19,845 nucleotides of DNA from Candidatus Poribacteria bacterium (GTDB taxonomy: Bacteria > Poribacteria > WGA-4E > PCPOR2b). The notes beneath the pieces were generated by a model, which ran no database searches, had not been told where the DNA came from, and saw nothing but the letters and a program-made list of their open reading frames with translations. Both the position numbers and the translations under genes were made by a program. Shown piece by piece: positions 7,393-15,165 of the stretch (its first letter is position 1; each line of letters opens with the position of its first letter). The DNA lies in assembly GCA_027296925.1 (NCBI GenBank), contig JAPUIP010000648.1, positions 1-19,845 on the forward strand, read 5' to 3'.

Positions 7393-9204
7393 TCACTGCA
7401 TTTCCCCCATCCCTTGCATGCTCGCCGCCATATTGATGAGGTCTTTGAAGTCGGCAATCGAGATGAACAGCTTCCCTTCAACGCCGCCATCCCGATTTTG
7501 ACTGGCGACGCCGATGCTATAGGTCTCCGGAATATTCGCCAAAAGCATCATCACCATGCCCAAATTCGGATCTGCCTGTGCGACTAATCGCACAATGCTT
7601 TTGGCCAGGGTGATCGGTGCAAACCCAAGGAGCATATTGTTTGTCAAGCTCAGCGTATCGGTCAGTTTGTCATAGCCTGCCCCTTGGTCAAAGCCCGCTC
7701 CTGTTCCTGCGATTCGATCCACGGCAGCTTTAATCTGTTGCGCATTCGCAGCGGTCGACAGAAGCAGGTTACCCGCCTTGATGGCATAGTAGATGTTCCA
7801 CTGTTGCGGCGCGAGCCCTTCCATTTCCGCCGGAAGCTGCTGAAAAGCGGCTCCGATGTTTGGCAACGTATAGCTTTTAATTTCCACGCCATTGTAGATC
7901 TCAGCGGGGCCTGCAGTTGCTCCCTTAAACATACTCATTTCCGGCATCCCCATCGCCTCATACAGCGAATGGGTCGATTCGAGGTATGCGAGGTAATCGT
8001 TATCCATATAGGATTTGATCTTTGCTTCATCAAGTGCTTCATAGATGAAGAACATATCGGGTAACACGCTATTGCCGATATTCGCCGAAGCCGCCAGTTC
8101 ATCCCCTAAACCCTCGTAAAAGCCTGTCAGTTCTTCGTTAAAGGCCTGGAATGCTTTTTCGACCGTTTCCTCGTCAGCGTCCGGACCAGCAGGAATAGCC
8201 AGCTTCATCATGTTTTCCATGAGGCGGATGGTATCCGCTTTCTGGAGGTGTATACCACCATTGAGAAATGCGGTCTGCGGGAGGTATTTGAGTTGCGTGA
8301 GCTCCGTCGGGGGCTGACGGATGTAGTCCTGAATTTCGCTTTCATCTTTGAATTGGAGGAACGGCGCAATCTGCAGGTCGCTGCCGTTGAGTTGAATGGT
8401 GAGACTCAAGGTTTTGGATTGGTCTAGCAGCCAGGTCGCGCCATCGATCACCTTCTGAGACATTGCTAAACCCGATGCAAGCTGCGGATTTATCTCAACC
8501 TGCTCCTGCATTCCCGTTTTTAACTCTTCCATCTTCTCGGTTAGCATGGGCCGAATGGTTTCCACAATGGCGTCCATAGCAACATAAGCGACGAGATCAT
8601 TGACCCCAGATGTCGTGTCGAGCTTTAGTGAACGATAGTCGGCATTTTCGGCAATCGATGGGATTGTCTTCTTATAAGTGTCAATAGCTTTTTCGCAGAT
8701 CTGGGTTGAGCCCGAGTAGACCATGGCATCGTCCAGAAGCACAAAGCCCCCTTCTTCGCCGGTCGTGTAGTACGTCATGCCGTTGTAGTCTACCGTATTG
8801 ACGACTTCCGATTCCCTGGTGATGAGCCCTTTGACGCGCTCCGGATCTTTAATGTGGACCGCAGCGGAAGGCATCGGGGGATTGACACCGGCGAGGAACA
8901 CAGCGAAATTCTTCCCCATATCGAAGCCGAGTTCCTCCAATTCCTCCAAGCTCTCAAATCCGGCGCCAAACGTATCCGCCAATGCTTTGGCGAGAATCTC
9001 TTGAGGTGGGTTTGAAGGGATCATCTCTGCGAGGAGAGTGTTGATTTCGTCATTGAGTCCACGCAAACTATGGAAGTAAACGACCCCAACGGCGTCTTCG
9101 GGGATGACGCTCAATACACTATCGATTTCGGCGGAAGCGCAAACAGCAGTAAAAGTTAGCAGAATCAGCGTTACGGCAGTTAAAAAGCGGTGTTGCCTGA
9201 TCAT
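7393..9204 (-). CDS. Secreted DUF3352-like protein of unknown function
   Basis: Exported protein of 603 aa. Residues 1-25 (hydrophobic, ending AVCASA) are a cleavable signal peptide. The mature start EIDSVLSVIPEDAVGVVYFHSLRGLNDEI has the opening of DUF3352-type proteins (a strand after 'P-x-D-A'), and the pattern of amphipathic helices and short strands recurs through the chain, including a second 'VLPDMFFIYEALDEAKIKSYM' section near residue 385. No catalytic motif, heme site or membrane anchor beyond the signal is visible. The family assignment is from recall and is tentative. The ATG at 9204 has AAGGAG 6 nt upstream. It lies between the DUF4432 gene (115 bp upstream) and the antitoxin-like gene on the same strand. 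A small dyad, AGGGAT-N5-ATCCCT (9236-9252), sits in its leader. Confidence 0.7.
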   Translation of the reverse strand: MIRQHRFLTAVTLILLTFTAVCASAEIDSVLSVIPEDAVGVVYFHSLRGLNDEINTLLAEMIPSNPPQEILAKALADTFGAGFESLEELEELGFDMGKNFAVFLAGVNPPMPSAAVHIKDPERVKGLITRESEVVNTVDYNGMTYYTTGEEGGFVLLDDAMVYSGSTQICEKAIDTYKKTIPSIAENADYRSLKLDTTSGVNDLVAYVAMDAIVETIRPMLTEKMEELKTGMQEQVEINPQLASGLAMSQKVIDGATWLLDQSKTLSLTIQLNGSDLQIAPFLQFKDESEIQDYIRQPPTELTQLKYLPQTAFLNGGIHLQKADTIRLMENMMKLAIPAGPDADEETVEKAFQAFNEELTGFYEGLGDELAASANIGNSVLPDMFFIYEALDEAKIKSYMDNDYLAYLESTHSLYEAMGMPEMSMFKGATAGPAEIYNGVEIKSYTLPNIGAAFQQLPAEMEGLAPQQWNIYYAIKAGNLLLSTAANAQQIKAAVDRIAGTGAGFDQGAGYDKLTDTLSLTNNMLLGFAPITLAKSIVRLVAQADPNLGMVMMLLANIPETYSIGVASQNRDGGVEGKLFISIADFKDLINMAASMQGMGEMQ

Positions 9205-9319
9205 GATTTTCTCCTTAGAGGGGGTAAATTATCAGAGGGATACACAATCCCTGTTATTTGGCGACGTGCGCATATAGAACTTCGACGATTTCCGGGTCAG
9301 AACGTTGAACGGAGAGTCT

Positions 9320-10429
9320 TTAGGAATTTCCGGATTCGCTGCTGATCTTTATCGCAGCAATCTCGGCTGCCAACCTCTCAATCTCTGCGTTGGAAGTGAG
9401 CATGCCGATTTCAACCTCATAGTGCCGTCGTCCGCCCGGTTCGATGAATTCCAGTGTTCCGCGCTCCCTTTCTTTCGCTCGTCCATCAACCCAGCAGTTT
9501 GCCGGCTCCAAGCCAATGACGTAGAGGCCTTCGCCGTTCATTTTCCACTGCACGAATTTCGGAAGCTGCGTTCTGTGGTATCGGATGTATAGCCCAATCC
9601 CCTGCCCGTCATTGAACGATCGATTCACCAGGGCAACATAGACATGATTGTGCTCGTCGCCCTCCATCTCGTGGTAAAAGACCTGCTCACGAAAATCGCC
9701 GGTCGGCGGTTCGCACACGGCATGCCGGCTCAACCCTTCAGCCGAGGGGTCATCGAATGGGGTCACCTGCGTCGAGGGCGCCAATAATTCTGAGCCTTCA
9801 TCGACAATTGGAAATCCGGGGTTGATGTGGAAGAGATACATGTGCGGTGTATCCTGATAACCAAGGTTTTCGACAATATCTTCGATATGGAGTTTCGTTG
9901 TGCCAAGCTCGGCCCAGATGCGGCGAGTACGACAGAGATTTTCGCCAGAAACCGTTGTCTCCGTTACTTTGCCCTGCACCCACATCGTGTATCGATCGCC
10001 CTCCCAACGGCTATCGACCCAGACATTTTTCGCAGGGATATAAGAAACTCGCCCGTGCAGTCCAAGCGCCTCCCCTTCATCCTCATCCGGCGAGCCTAGA
10101 TAGGTCATACCGCAGGTGGTCAGCAGACCGCCCGAGAATCCACGTAACCATCCTATCCCCTCCGGTTCATAATAGCTGGGCGCAACATCGCCTGTGCTCG
10201 ATCGCCAGCACAGCGGGATACCGTTGTACTCCGCATAAGAGATATCCAACCCGCGATCTGGCAGGACAGTAAAATTCAAACCTGCGCCCGTCCGAAAATC
10301 AACGGCGTCCGTTCCTTTTTCGTTTCCACTTGTCAATTGATACTGCTTTGCGCCAGCAATTTGCGAAATGTCGCCGACATGCCGAAGCAGTTCGAGCCTG
10401 TGATATTGTCTTCCGTATAGTTGAATCAC
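9320..10429 (-). CDS. DUF4432 / aldose-1-epimerase-like sugar mutarotase family protein
   Basis: Cytoplasmic protein of 369 aa with the beta-sandwich mutarotase signature of DUF4432. Landmarks are FTVLPDRGLDISYAEYNGIPLCW (about residues 52-75), GGLLTTCGM, GLHGRVSYIPA (about 122-133, whose His matches the conserved position in galactose-mutarotase-fold enzymes), LFHINPGFP and VIGLEPANCWVDGR near the C-terminus. Members bind or interconvert sugars, but the substrate of this one is unknown. The start is a GTG at 10429, fixed by AGGAGGT 6 nt upstream; an overlapping ATG at 10431 is out of frame. It has its own promoter and a dyad near the transcription start, so it is likely regulated separately from its neighbours. 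Confidence 0.85.
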   Translation of the reverse strand: MIQLYGRQYHRLELLRHVGDISQIAGAKQYQLTSGNEKGTDAVDFRTGAGLNFTVLPDRGLDISYAEYNGIPLCWRSSTGDVAPSYYEPEGIGWLRGFSGGLLTTCGMTYLGSPDEDEGEALGLHGRVSYIPAKNVWVDSRWEGDRYTMWVQGKVTETTVSGENLCRTRRIWAELGTTKLHIEDIVENLGYQDTPHMYLFHINPGFPIVDEGSELLAPSTQVTPFDDPSAEGLSRHAVCEPPTGDFREQVFYHEMEGDEHNHVYVALVNRSFNDGQGIGLYIRYHRTQLPKFVQWKMNGEGLYVIGLEPANCWVDGRAKERERGTLEFIEPGGRRHYEVEIGMLTSNAEIERLAAEIAAIKISSESGNS

Positions 10430-10477
10430 ATTGATACCTCCTCTGATGTGTAAAACGTAGCGCGGAAATGTGAAGTG

Positions 10478-10508
10478 TTATGCAATAACGGGATGTTATT
10501 TTGCGTAA
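10478..10508. promoter_or_regulatory. Dyad near the transcription start of the DUF4432 gene, operator candidate
   Basis: TTATGCAATAAC (10478-10489) and GTTATTTTGCGTAA (10495-10508) form an imperfect inverted repeat around a 5-nt centre: 5 perfect pairs, then a 2-nt bulge, 3 pairs, a wobble and 3 pairs. It sits immediately downstream of the predicted -10 box, covering the expected start site. That is a position typical for repressor binding or an early 5'-UTR hairpin. Confidence 0.35.
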
Positions 10509-10511
10509 GCA

Positions 10512-10540
10512 ATTATAGCACACTGTGGGTGAAGAATCAA
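10512..10540 (-). promoter_or_regulatory. Promoter of the DUF4432 gene
   Basis: Read on the minus strand: -35 box TTGATT (10540-10535), 17-bp spacer, -10 box TATAAT (10517-10512). The predicted start is near 10505, giving a leader of about 75 nt. The -10 context GCTATAATTGC is identical to that of the groEL promoter. Confidence 0.6.
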
Positions 10541-10595
10541 AATCATGAAGCCGCAGAAGGTGCTTCATTATGACGGATGCGGAAGCTGAAAAGTG

Positions 10596-10624
10596 TTGAC
10601 ACTTGCGGAATAGGTATGTAGAAT
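10596..10624 (+). promoter_or_regulatory. Promoter of the PEBP lipoprotein gene
   Basis: A -35 box TTGACA (10596-10601), 17-bp spacer and -10 box TAGAAT (10619-10624) match the sigma-70 consensus closely. The predicted start is near 10631, about 50 nt before the coding start. It is divergent from the DUF4432 promoter, with about 55 bp between the two -35 boxes. Confidence 0.7.
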
Positions 10625-10679
10625 AACTTCACAATGTCAATTCTAATCTGTGCACAAATGTAGGAGGCATGGCAGGATA

Positions 10680-11279
10680 ATGAATATGAAATCATTGAAG
10701 ACTGCGCGTTTTTTCTGTTGTTGCGTGATTTTTATTACGCTTGGGTTCGTCGGCTGCGGGAACGATGATGACGACGATAACAATGATGATTCAGCCGAAT
10801 CCAAGCTTGATCCAAACTGGCAAATCCAGAGCACCGCATTTGCGGAAGGACAGGAGATCCCCGTACGTTACACCTGTGAGGGTGAGGATATTTCGCCGGC
10901 GCTCTCCTGGGCGGCCGCTCCCGCCGGAACGCAGAGCCTGGCGCTGTTGATGGACGACCCGGATGCACCCGGTGGAACATTCACGCATTGGATCTTGTAT
11001 AATCTCCCACCGGAGCGCCTCAGTCTGGACGAGAATATCCCTAGAGAGGTCACCCTGGATGGACTGGGCGGAGCCAATCAGGGCGCGAATGACTTTCCCC
11101 ATATCGGATACGGCGGCCCTTGTCCACCGCCTGGCGAAACGCACAACTACCGTTTCCGGCTGTTTGCTCTCAACACCGAACTCGATGTCGCGCCCGGTGT
11201 ATCACCGACGGAGTTTTTGGACGCAATCGAGTTCCGCGTGATTGCCGAAGCACGCCTTACCGGTATATTTCGCCGGTAA
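10680..11279 (+). CDS. PEBP (YbhB/YbcL, Raf-kinase-inhibitor-like) family lipoprotein
   Basis: Extracytoplasmic protein of 199 aa in the phosphatidylethanolamine-binding-protein family. An N-terminal hydrophobic segment ends FVGC, a lipobox with C26, followed by an Asp/Asn-rich linker (about 28-37). The PEBP core shows the two hallmark motifs: LLMDDPDAPGGTFTHWILYNLP (about 89-110) and GYGGPCPPPGETHNYRFRLFAL (about 143-164), which line the anion-binding pocket. Bacterial members have no settled function; ligand binding at the envelope is inferred. The start at 10680 is chosen because AGGAGG (10662-10667) and a nearer AGGA lie upstream; 10686 is also possible. A tiny out-of-frame ATG-GCA-GGA-TAA (10669-10680) overlaps the start. 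It has its own promoter and converges on the CoA-transferase gene. Confidence 0.9.
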   Translation: MNMKSLKTARFFCCCVIFITLGFVGCGNDDDDDNNDDSAESKLDPNWQIQSTAFAEGQEIPVRYTCEGEDISPALSWAAAPAGTQSLALLMDDPDAPGGTFTHWILYNLPPERLSLDENIPREVTLDGLGGANQGANDFPHIGYGGPCPPPGETHNYRFRLFALNTELDVAPGVSPTEFLDAIEFRVIAEARLTGIFRR

Positions 11280-11348
11280 CTTCGACGGCAAAGGGAGTAC
11301 GTCGGGGAGGCTTTCGTCGACATTTTTATCCTCCCAAACTGCTCTATT

Positions 11349-12899
11349 CTACCGGGTGAAATTCGGAAATGTCAACGGCTCATCCATGAACACCTTTTCA
11401 TCAGTTGTCGAAACCTGCTCAATGATGGGCCTGAATCCCATCGCGTTTAGCACATCGCGTTCGATGTCAACCCCCGGCGCGACCTCCTTCAGCACGACGC
11501 CCCGATCGGTCAGTTCGAAGACGGCGCGTTCGGTGACATACAGCACGTTCTGATGCGTCTCACGGGCATAGCGACCGCTAAACGTGATCTGTTCGACCTG
11601 ATCGACAAACTTTGGGGCCACGCCTTCCTTGACAACCTGAACCCGTCCATCCCGAATTTCGATCTCCCCCTTCACGGAGAGTGTGCCACAGAAAACCACT
11701 GCCTTCGCGTTCTGCGAGATGTCGATGAAACCACCACAGCCGGGGATGCGAGTGCCGAACTTGCTGACATTCACATTGCCGTGCCGATCCACTTGCGCAT
11801 GCGAGAGAAACGCAATGTCGATTCCGCCCCCCTGATACGAATCAAACTGGTACGGCTGGTCCATGATTGCCATCGGATAGTACATCGCCCCAGAGTCCAG
11901 CCCACCTGCAGGAATTCCGCCGACACTTCCTTGCTCGATGCTTAGCGTGATCTGATCTTTGACTCCACTCTCCTCGGCGATCATCCCAACTCCGAAAGGC
12001 ATTCCGAACCCCAGATTGACAACGGTATCCGAGCGTAATTCCAGCGCGGCACGCTTAGCAATGACTTTGCGCTCATCGAGCGGGAGCGTTCCCATACTGA
12101 GCTCGCCTTCGCCGGAATCGCCACACAACGCCGGATCGTAATCAATCTGGTAGGTTTGCGTCTGACCCGGATCAACGACGATGGCATCAACAAAGATGCC
12201 GGGGATCTTCACCAGGCGTGGATCGATGCCGCGTTTGCCAACCGTTCGCTTGACCTGTGCGACCACCTTCCCGCCGGAATTCTTCGCCGCCTGCGCAACC
12301 GATAGCATCTCGAAGTACGCCGCCTCTCCCTCCATCGAGATGTTGCCATCGGTGTCAGCCGTGGTACCTCGGATGAAAGCGATATTCACGGGAAAGCTAT
12401 GATAGAGGAGATATTCCTTTCCCCGCAGCGTGACCACTTCCACCAAATCCTCCTGCGTTCTTGGATTGAGCTTGCCGCCCTCGATCCGAGGGTCTACAAA
12501 CGTCTGCAAGCCAACATGCGTCACGTATCCCGGCGCGCCGGCGGCAATACTCCGCATGAGGCAGGAGAGCGGTCCCTGGGGTAGATTGTACGCCTCAATC
12601 TGATTCTCGATGGCGAGTTGCGCCATCGGCGGCGACATCCCCCAATGCCCGCCGATGTCCCGTTTGATGAGGCGTGGATCGGCGAGATGCCCCAACCCCC
12701 GTTGTCCCTGATCGCCCATACCACTGACATGGACGACCGTGAGTCCTCGCGGTTGAAGCGTTGACCGGAATCGCGCACCCAACGCTTCGATCAGCATTTC
12801 GGGGATGGCGTGCCCGGCGCCGCTTCCGCCGATGACCAGTGTATCTCCACTTTGTACCATCTCTGCGGCTTCTTCCGCCCTGATAATCGGTTTTGCCAT
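11349..12899 (-). CDS. Acyl-CoA:carboxylate (acetate/propionate-type) CoA-transferase
   Basis: Cytoplasmic family I CoA-transferase of 516 aa, with alpha- and beta-like halves fused as in propionate CoA-transferase. It moves CoA between an acyl-CoA and a free short carboxylate through a glutamyl-CoA intermediate. The N-terminal half has GGSGAGHAIPEMLIEALG and HVSGMGDQGQRGLGHLA, then FIRGTTADTDGNISMEGEAAY. The C-terminal half has the catalytic SIEQGSVGGIP with E322 in the ExGxxGG motif, and GCGGFIDISQNAKAVVFCGT. Length and motif spacing fit the family; the acyl preference cannot be read. The ATG at 12899 has GGAG 8-9 nt upstream. No partner pathway gene is adjacent. I am sure of the family and unsure of the substrate. 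Confidence 0.9.
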   Translation of the reverse strand: MAKPIIRAEEAAEMVQSGDTLVIGGSGAGHAIPEMLIEALGARFRSTLQPRGLTVVHVSGMGDQGQRGLGHLADPRLIKRDIGGHWGMSPPMAQLAIENQIEAYNLPQGPLSCLMRSIAAGAPGYVTHVGLQTFVDPRIEGGKLNPRTQEDLVEVVTLRGKEYLLYHSFPVNIAFIRGTTADTDGNISMEGEAAYFEMLSVAQAAKNSGGKVVAQVKRTVGKRGIDPRLVKIPGIFVDAIVVDPGQTQTYQIDYDPALCGDSGEGELSMGTLPLDERKVIAKRAALELRSDTVVNLGFGMPFGVGMIAEESGVKDQITLSIEQGSVGGIPAGGLDSGAMYYPMAIMDQPYQFDSYQGGGIDIAFLSHAQVDRHGNVNVSKFGTRIPGCGGFIDISQNAKAVVFCGTLSVKGEIEIRDGRVQVVKEGVAPKFVDQVEQITFSGRYARETHQNVLYVTERAVFELTDRGVVLKEVAPGVDIERDVLNAMGFRPIIEQVSTTDEKVFMDEPLTFPNFTR

Positions 12900-13027
12900 G
12901 CAGTCTCTCCAGAATATCGATCTTTGTCAACGCAATGGTTAGGATAGCACACCGCTGCATTTTTCTCGGTTCTAACTCGGAGTGGATTTGAGTATTTTAC
13001 CGGATTTGGTAGAAAGCTGCAACTGGA

Positions 13028-13033
13028 ATTATA
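13028..13033 (-). promoter_or_regulatory. Possible extended -10 promoter of the CoA-transferase gene
   Basis: The minus strand reads TGGTATAAT, an extended -10 element (TGn before TATAAT), 128 nt before the gene start. No good -35 box is visible. It is embedded in a small dyad, GGAAT-N6-ATTCC. The same TGGTATAAT occurs upstream of the Gfo/Idh/MocA gene. Confidence 0.35.
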
Positions 13034-13100
13034 CCATTCCGAATTCGGTCGTGGCCCAGCCAACACGGAGATCTGTTTGATTTCTCAATATCCCTTAAAT

Positions 13101-13140
13101 AAAAAAGCCACGCTGTCGGTGCAGACCAGCGTGGCTTTTT
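13101..13140 (-). terminator. Rho-independent terminator of groEL
   Basis: A perfect 14-bp inverted repeat, AAAAAGCCACGCTG (13102-13115) and CAGCGTGGCTTTTT (13127-13140), with an 11-nt loop. On the minus strand it gives a GC-rich stem followed by a run of T, 38 bp after the groEL stop codon. The T-run on the other strand makes it potentially bidirectional. Confidence 0.9.
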
Positions 13141-13178
13141 CGTATGGTACTGAGATATCCGAAATATCCGCGGCCGTA

Positions 13179-14825
13179 TTAGTGGTAGTGGTGCCCATGA
13201 TGGTGATGCCCATGATGATGCCCACCGTGGTCTGCGGGCTTCTCTTCCACCTCTGTCACGACAGATTCAGTCGTCAACAACAATCCGGCGACGCTCGCAC
13301 TATTTTGAATCGCGGATCGCACAACCTTCGTCGGATCAACGATGCCCGCCTGAAGCAGGTCTTCATACGCACCGGTGGTGGCGTTCAAGCCGTAGCCGCC
13401 CTCGCTTTCCATAATCTTAGCAACAACGACGGATCCTTCCAGACCTGCGTTTTCAGCGATTATCCGGGCTGGATATGACAAGATATTTCGGACAATGTTC
13501 ACGCCGGTCTGCTGATCGCCTTCGAGATGGAAATCCGCCAGCGCAGTACCTGCTCTTAACAGGGCAACGCCTCCGCCGGCGACAACGCCTTCCTCAACGG
13601 CTGCACGGGTTGCGGATAAGGCGTCATCAAAACGCGCCTTCCTCTCCTTCATTTCGACTTCTGTCGCTGCCCCAACATTGACGACAGCCACGCCACCGGA
13701 GAGTTTCGCCAGGCGTTCCTCTAATTTCTCCAGATCGTAATCGGACGTAGTGGTTTCGATCTGCTGTCGGATCTGCTGTATCCGGCCCTGAATATCCTCC
13801 GCGGTGCCGGCGCCGCCAACAATGGTCGTGTTATCTTTGTCAACAACGACGCGCTTGGCACTTCCCATCATACCGACCACGACATTTTCCAACCGGATGC
13901 CGATATCTTCTGAAATAACCTGTCCCCCAGTGAGAACGCCGATATCCCCAAGCATTTCCGTGCGGCGGTCCCCGAAGCCGGGCGCCTTCACCGCCATGAC
14001 TCTCAAGGTGCCACGGAGTTTATTCACAACCAACACCGCTAAAGCCTCCCCTTCTACGTCTTCAGCGATAATCAGCAGTGGGCGTCCAAGCTGAGAGGTC
14101 TTTTCTAAAACTGGAACGAGATCCGCAACGGCACTGATTTTGCCGGTGTTAATCAGGATCAACGGATCCTCCAGTTCAGTGACCATCTTCTCAAGATCTG
14201 TTACAAAATGCGGAGAGAGGTACCCCCGGTCGAACTGCATACCGTCAACAATGTTAACGTCTGTTTCGGCACCCGACCCCTCTTCAACGGTAATCACACC
14301 GTTTGCACCAACCTTATCCATCGCATTGGCAATCTCTTGACCGATGTTGCTGTTATTTGCGCTATCGTTCGCTGCAATTGCGGCGACCTGTGCGATTTCA
14401 TCGCTCGTACTTACCGATTTGCTCTGCTTCTGAAGTGCATCGACAACAAAGTCAACTGCTTTTTCAATACCGATCCGCAACTGCATTGGATCGGCACCGG
14501 CGGCGACGTTTTTGAGCCCCTCGTGGACAATCTCTTGCGCGAGTATGGTTGCAGTGGTTGTGCCATCTCCAACCTCATCATTGGTCTTGGTCGCGACCGA
14601 TTTGAGTAGTTGGGCGCCCACGTTTTCGTAGTGGTCTGGAAGATCAATCTCTTTAGCCACCGTTACGCCATCATTGGTAATCACCGGCGCCCCGAAAGAT
14701 TTCTGTAACACCACATTTCTCCCACGCGGGCCCAGAGTCACTTTCACTGCATCTGCGAGCACATCCACTCCACGCTTGAGAGCACCTCTTGCTTCTACAT
14801 CAAAAATCAACTGCTTTGCTGCCAT
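13179..14825 (-). CDS. groEL: Chaperonin GroEL (Hsp60) with histidine-rich C-terminal tail
   Basis: Group I chaperonin of 548 aa, the ATP-driven folding ring of the cytosol. Conserved segments are all present: VTLGPRGRNVVLQKSFG, the ATP-binding GDGTTTATILAQ (about 86-97), the apical-domain stretch ISPHF-like GYLSPHFVTD, VKAPGFGDRR and the C-terminal DALSATRAAVEEGVVAGGGVAL. The final residues replace the usual Gly-Gly-Met repeats with a His/Gly tail (DHGGHHHGHHHHGHHYH, 11 His). No groES precedes it, although CIRCE and the promoter sit where a groES-groEL operon would normally begin. The ATG at 14825 has AGGAGG 7 nt upstream. Expected regulation is HrcA repression through CIRCE. It may be a second groEL copy, with the groESL pair elsewhere. 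Confidence 0.97.
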   Translation of the reverse strand: MAAKQLIFDVEARGALKRGVDVLADAVKVTLGPRGRNVVLQKSFGAPVITNDGVTVAKEIDLPDHYENVGAQLLKSVATKTNDEVGDGTTTATILAQEIVHEGLKNVAAGADPMQLRIGIEKAVDFVVDALQKQSKSVSTSDEIAQVAAIAANDSANNSNIGQEIANAMDKVGANGVITVEEGSGAETDVNIVDGMQFDRGYLSPHFVTDLEKMVTELEDPLILINTGKISAVADLVPVLEKTSQLGRPLLIIAEDVEGEALAVLVVNKLRGTLRVMAVKAPGFGDRRTEMLGDIGVLTGGQVISEDIGIRLENVVVGMMGSAKRVVVDKDNTTIVGGAGTAEDIQGRIQQIRQQIETTTSDYDLEKLEERLAKLSGGVAVVNVGAATEVEMKERKARFDDALSATRAAVEEGVVAGGGVALLRAGTALADFHLEGDQQTGVNIVRNILSYPARIIAENAGLEGSVVVAKIMESEGGYGLNATTGAYEDLLQAGIVDPTKVVRSAIQNSASVAGLLLTTESVVTEVEEKPADHGGHHHGHHHHGHHYH

Positions 14826-15051
14826 ATTATTGCCTCCTGATATATCTCGACTTTTTTACATGAAAATTATCGTTGCATGAATCGTCCCGTTCTGGCCTGC
14901 AATCCCATTTTGCGGTTGGGGCGTACCATCGGTATGCCTCAATTTCAATCCCAAGGTACCTGTAAAACCGTGATGACTCATGAGATGGCCTCGTCTTTAG
15001 TACTCCGTTCAGCTCGTCCCAATCGTGCGTGTATATCAAGAACAGACCTTG
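14826..15051 (-). promoter_or_regulatory. Long groEL leader without a recognisable gene
   Basis: This stretch lies between CIRCE and the groEL start and is transcribed if the promoter at 15089-15118 is right, giving a leader of about 255 nt. A frame starting with TTG at 15039 stays open for 70 codons to a TAA next to the groEL ATG, but it resembles no GroES and its start lacks an SD, so I do not call it a gene. A modest hairpin, GAGGCATACC / GGTACGCCCC on the transcript (14940-14918), has 8 of 10 pairs and a 3-nt loop. Confidence 0.4.
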
Positions 15052-15078
15052 TTAGCACTCTCCGCTAGTGAGTGCTAA
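15052..15078 (-). promoter_or_regulatory. CIRCE operator (HrcA binding site)
   Basis: TTAGCACTC (15052-15060), a 9-bp spacer and GAGTGCTAA (15070-15078) match the CIRCE consensus exactly. CIRCE is the inverted repeat bound by the heat-shock repressor HrcA upstream of groE and dnaK operons. It begins a few bases after the predicted groEL transcription start, the expected position for repression. Confidence 0.97.
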
Positions 15079-15088
15079 GGCAGGTGCA

Positions 15089-15118
15089 ATTATAGCATTA
15101 GTGTTTTCCAAAAGTCAA
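15089..15118 (-). promoter_or_regulatory. groEL promoter
   Basis: On the minus strand, -35 box TTGACT (15118-15113), 18-bp spacer and -10 box TATAAT (15094-15089). The predicted start is near 15082, so CIRCE occupies about +4 to +30. The promoter is immediately downstream of the Gfo/Idh/MocA stop codon, making groEL a separate unit. Confidence 0.8.
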
Positions 15119-15165
15119 CCTGAATTCTACTGAATTTCGGATCATTTCATTCTCCCCTATCCATA

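Noticed and set aside
11305..11335. GGGAGG / CCTCCC inverted repeat between the convergent PEBP and CoA-transferase genes, as a terminator
   Set aside because: Only 6 bp with a 19-nt loop and no following T-run.
13077..13478. 133-codon plus-strand frame across the groEL terminator and groEL 3' end
   Set aside because: It reads through a perfect terminator hairpin and is antisense to groEL.
14827..15039. 70-codon frame in the groEL leader, considered as groES or a leader peptide
   Set aside because: No GroES motif, TTG start without SD, and too short for GroES (about 95 aa).
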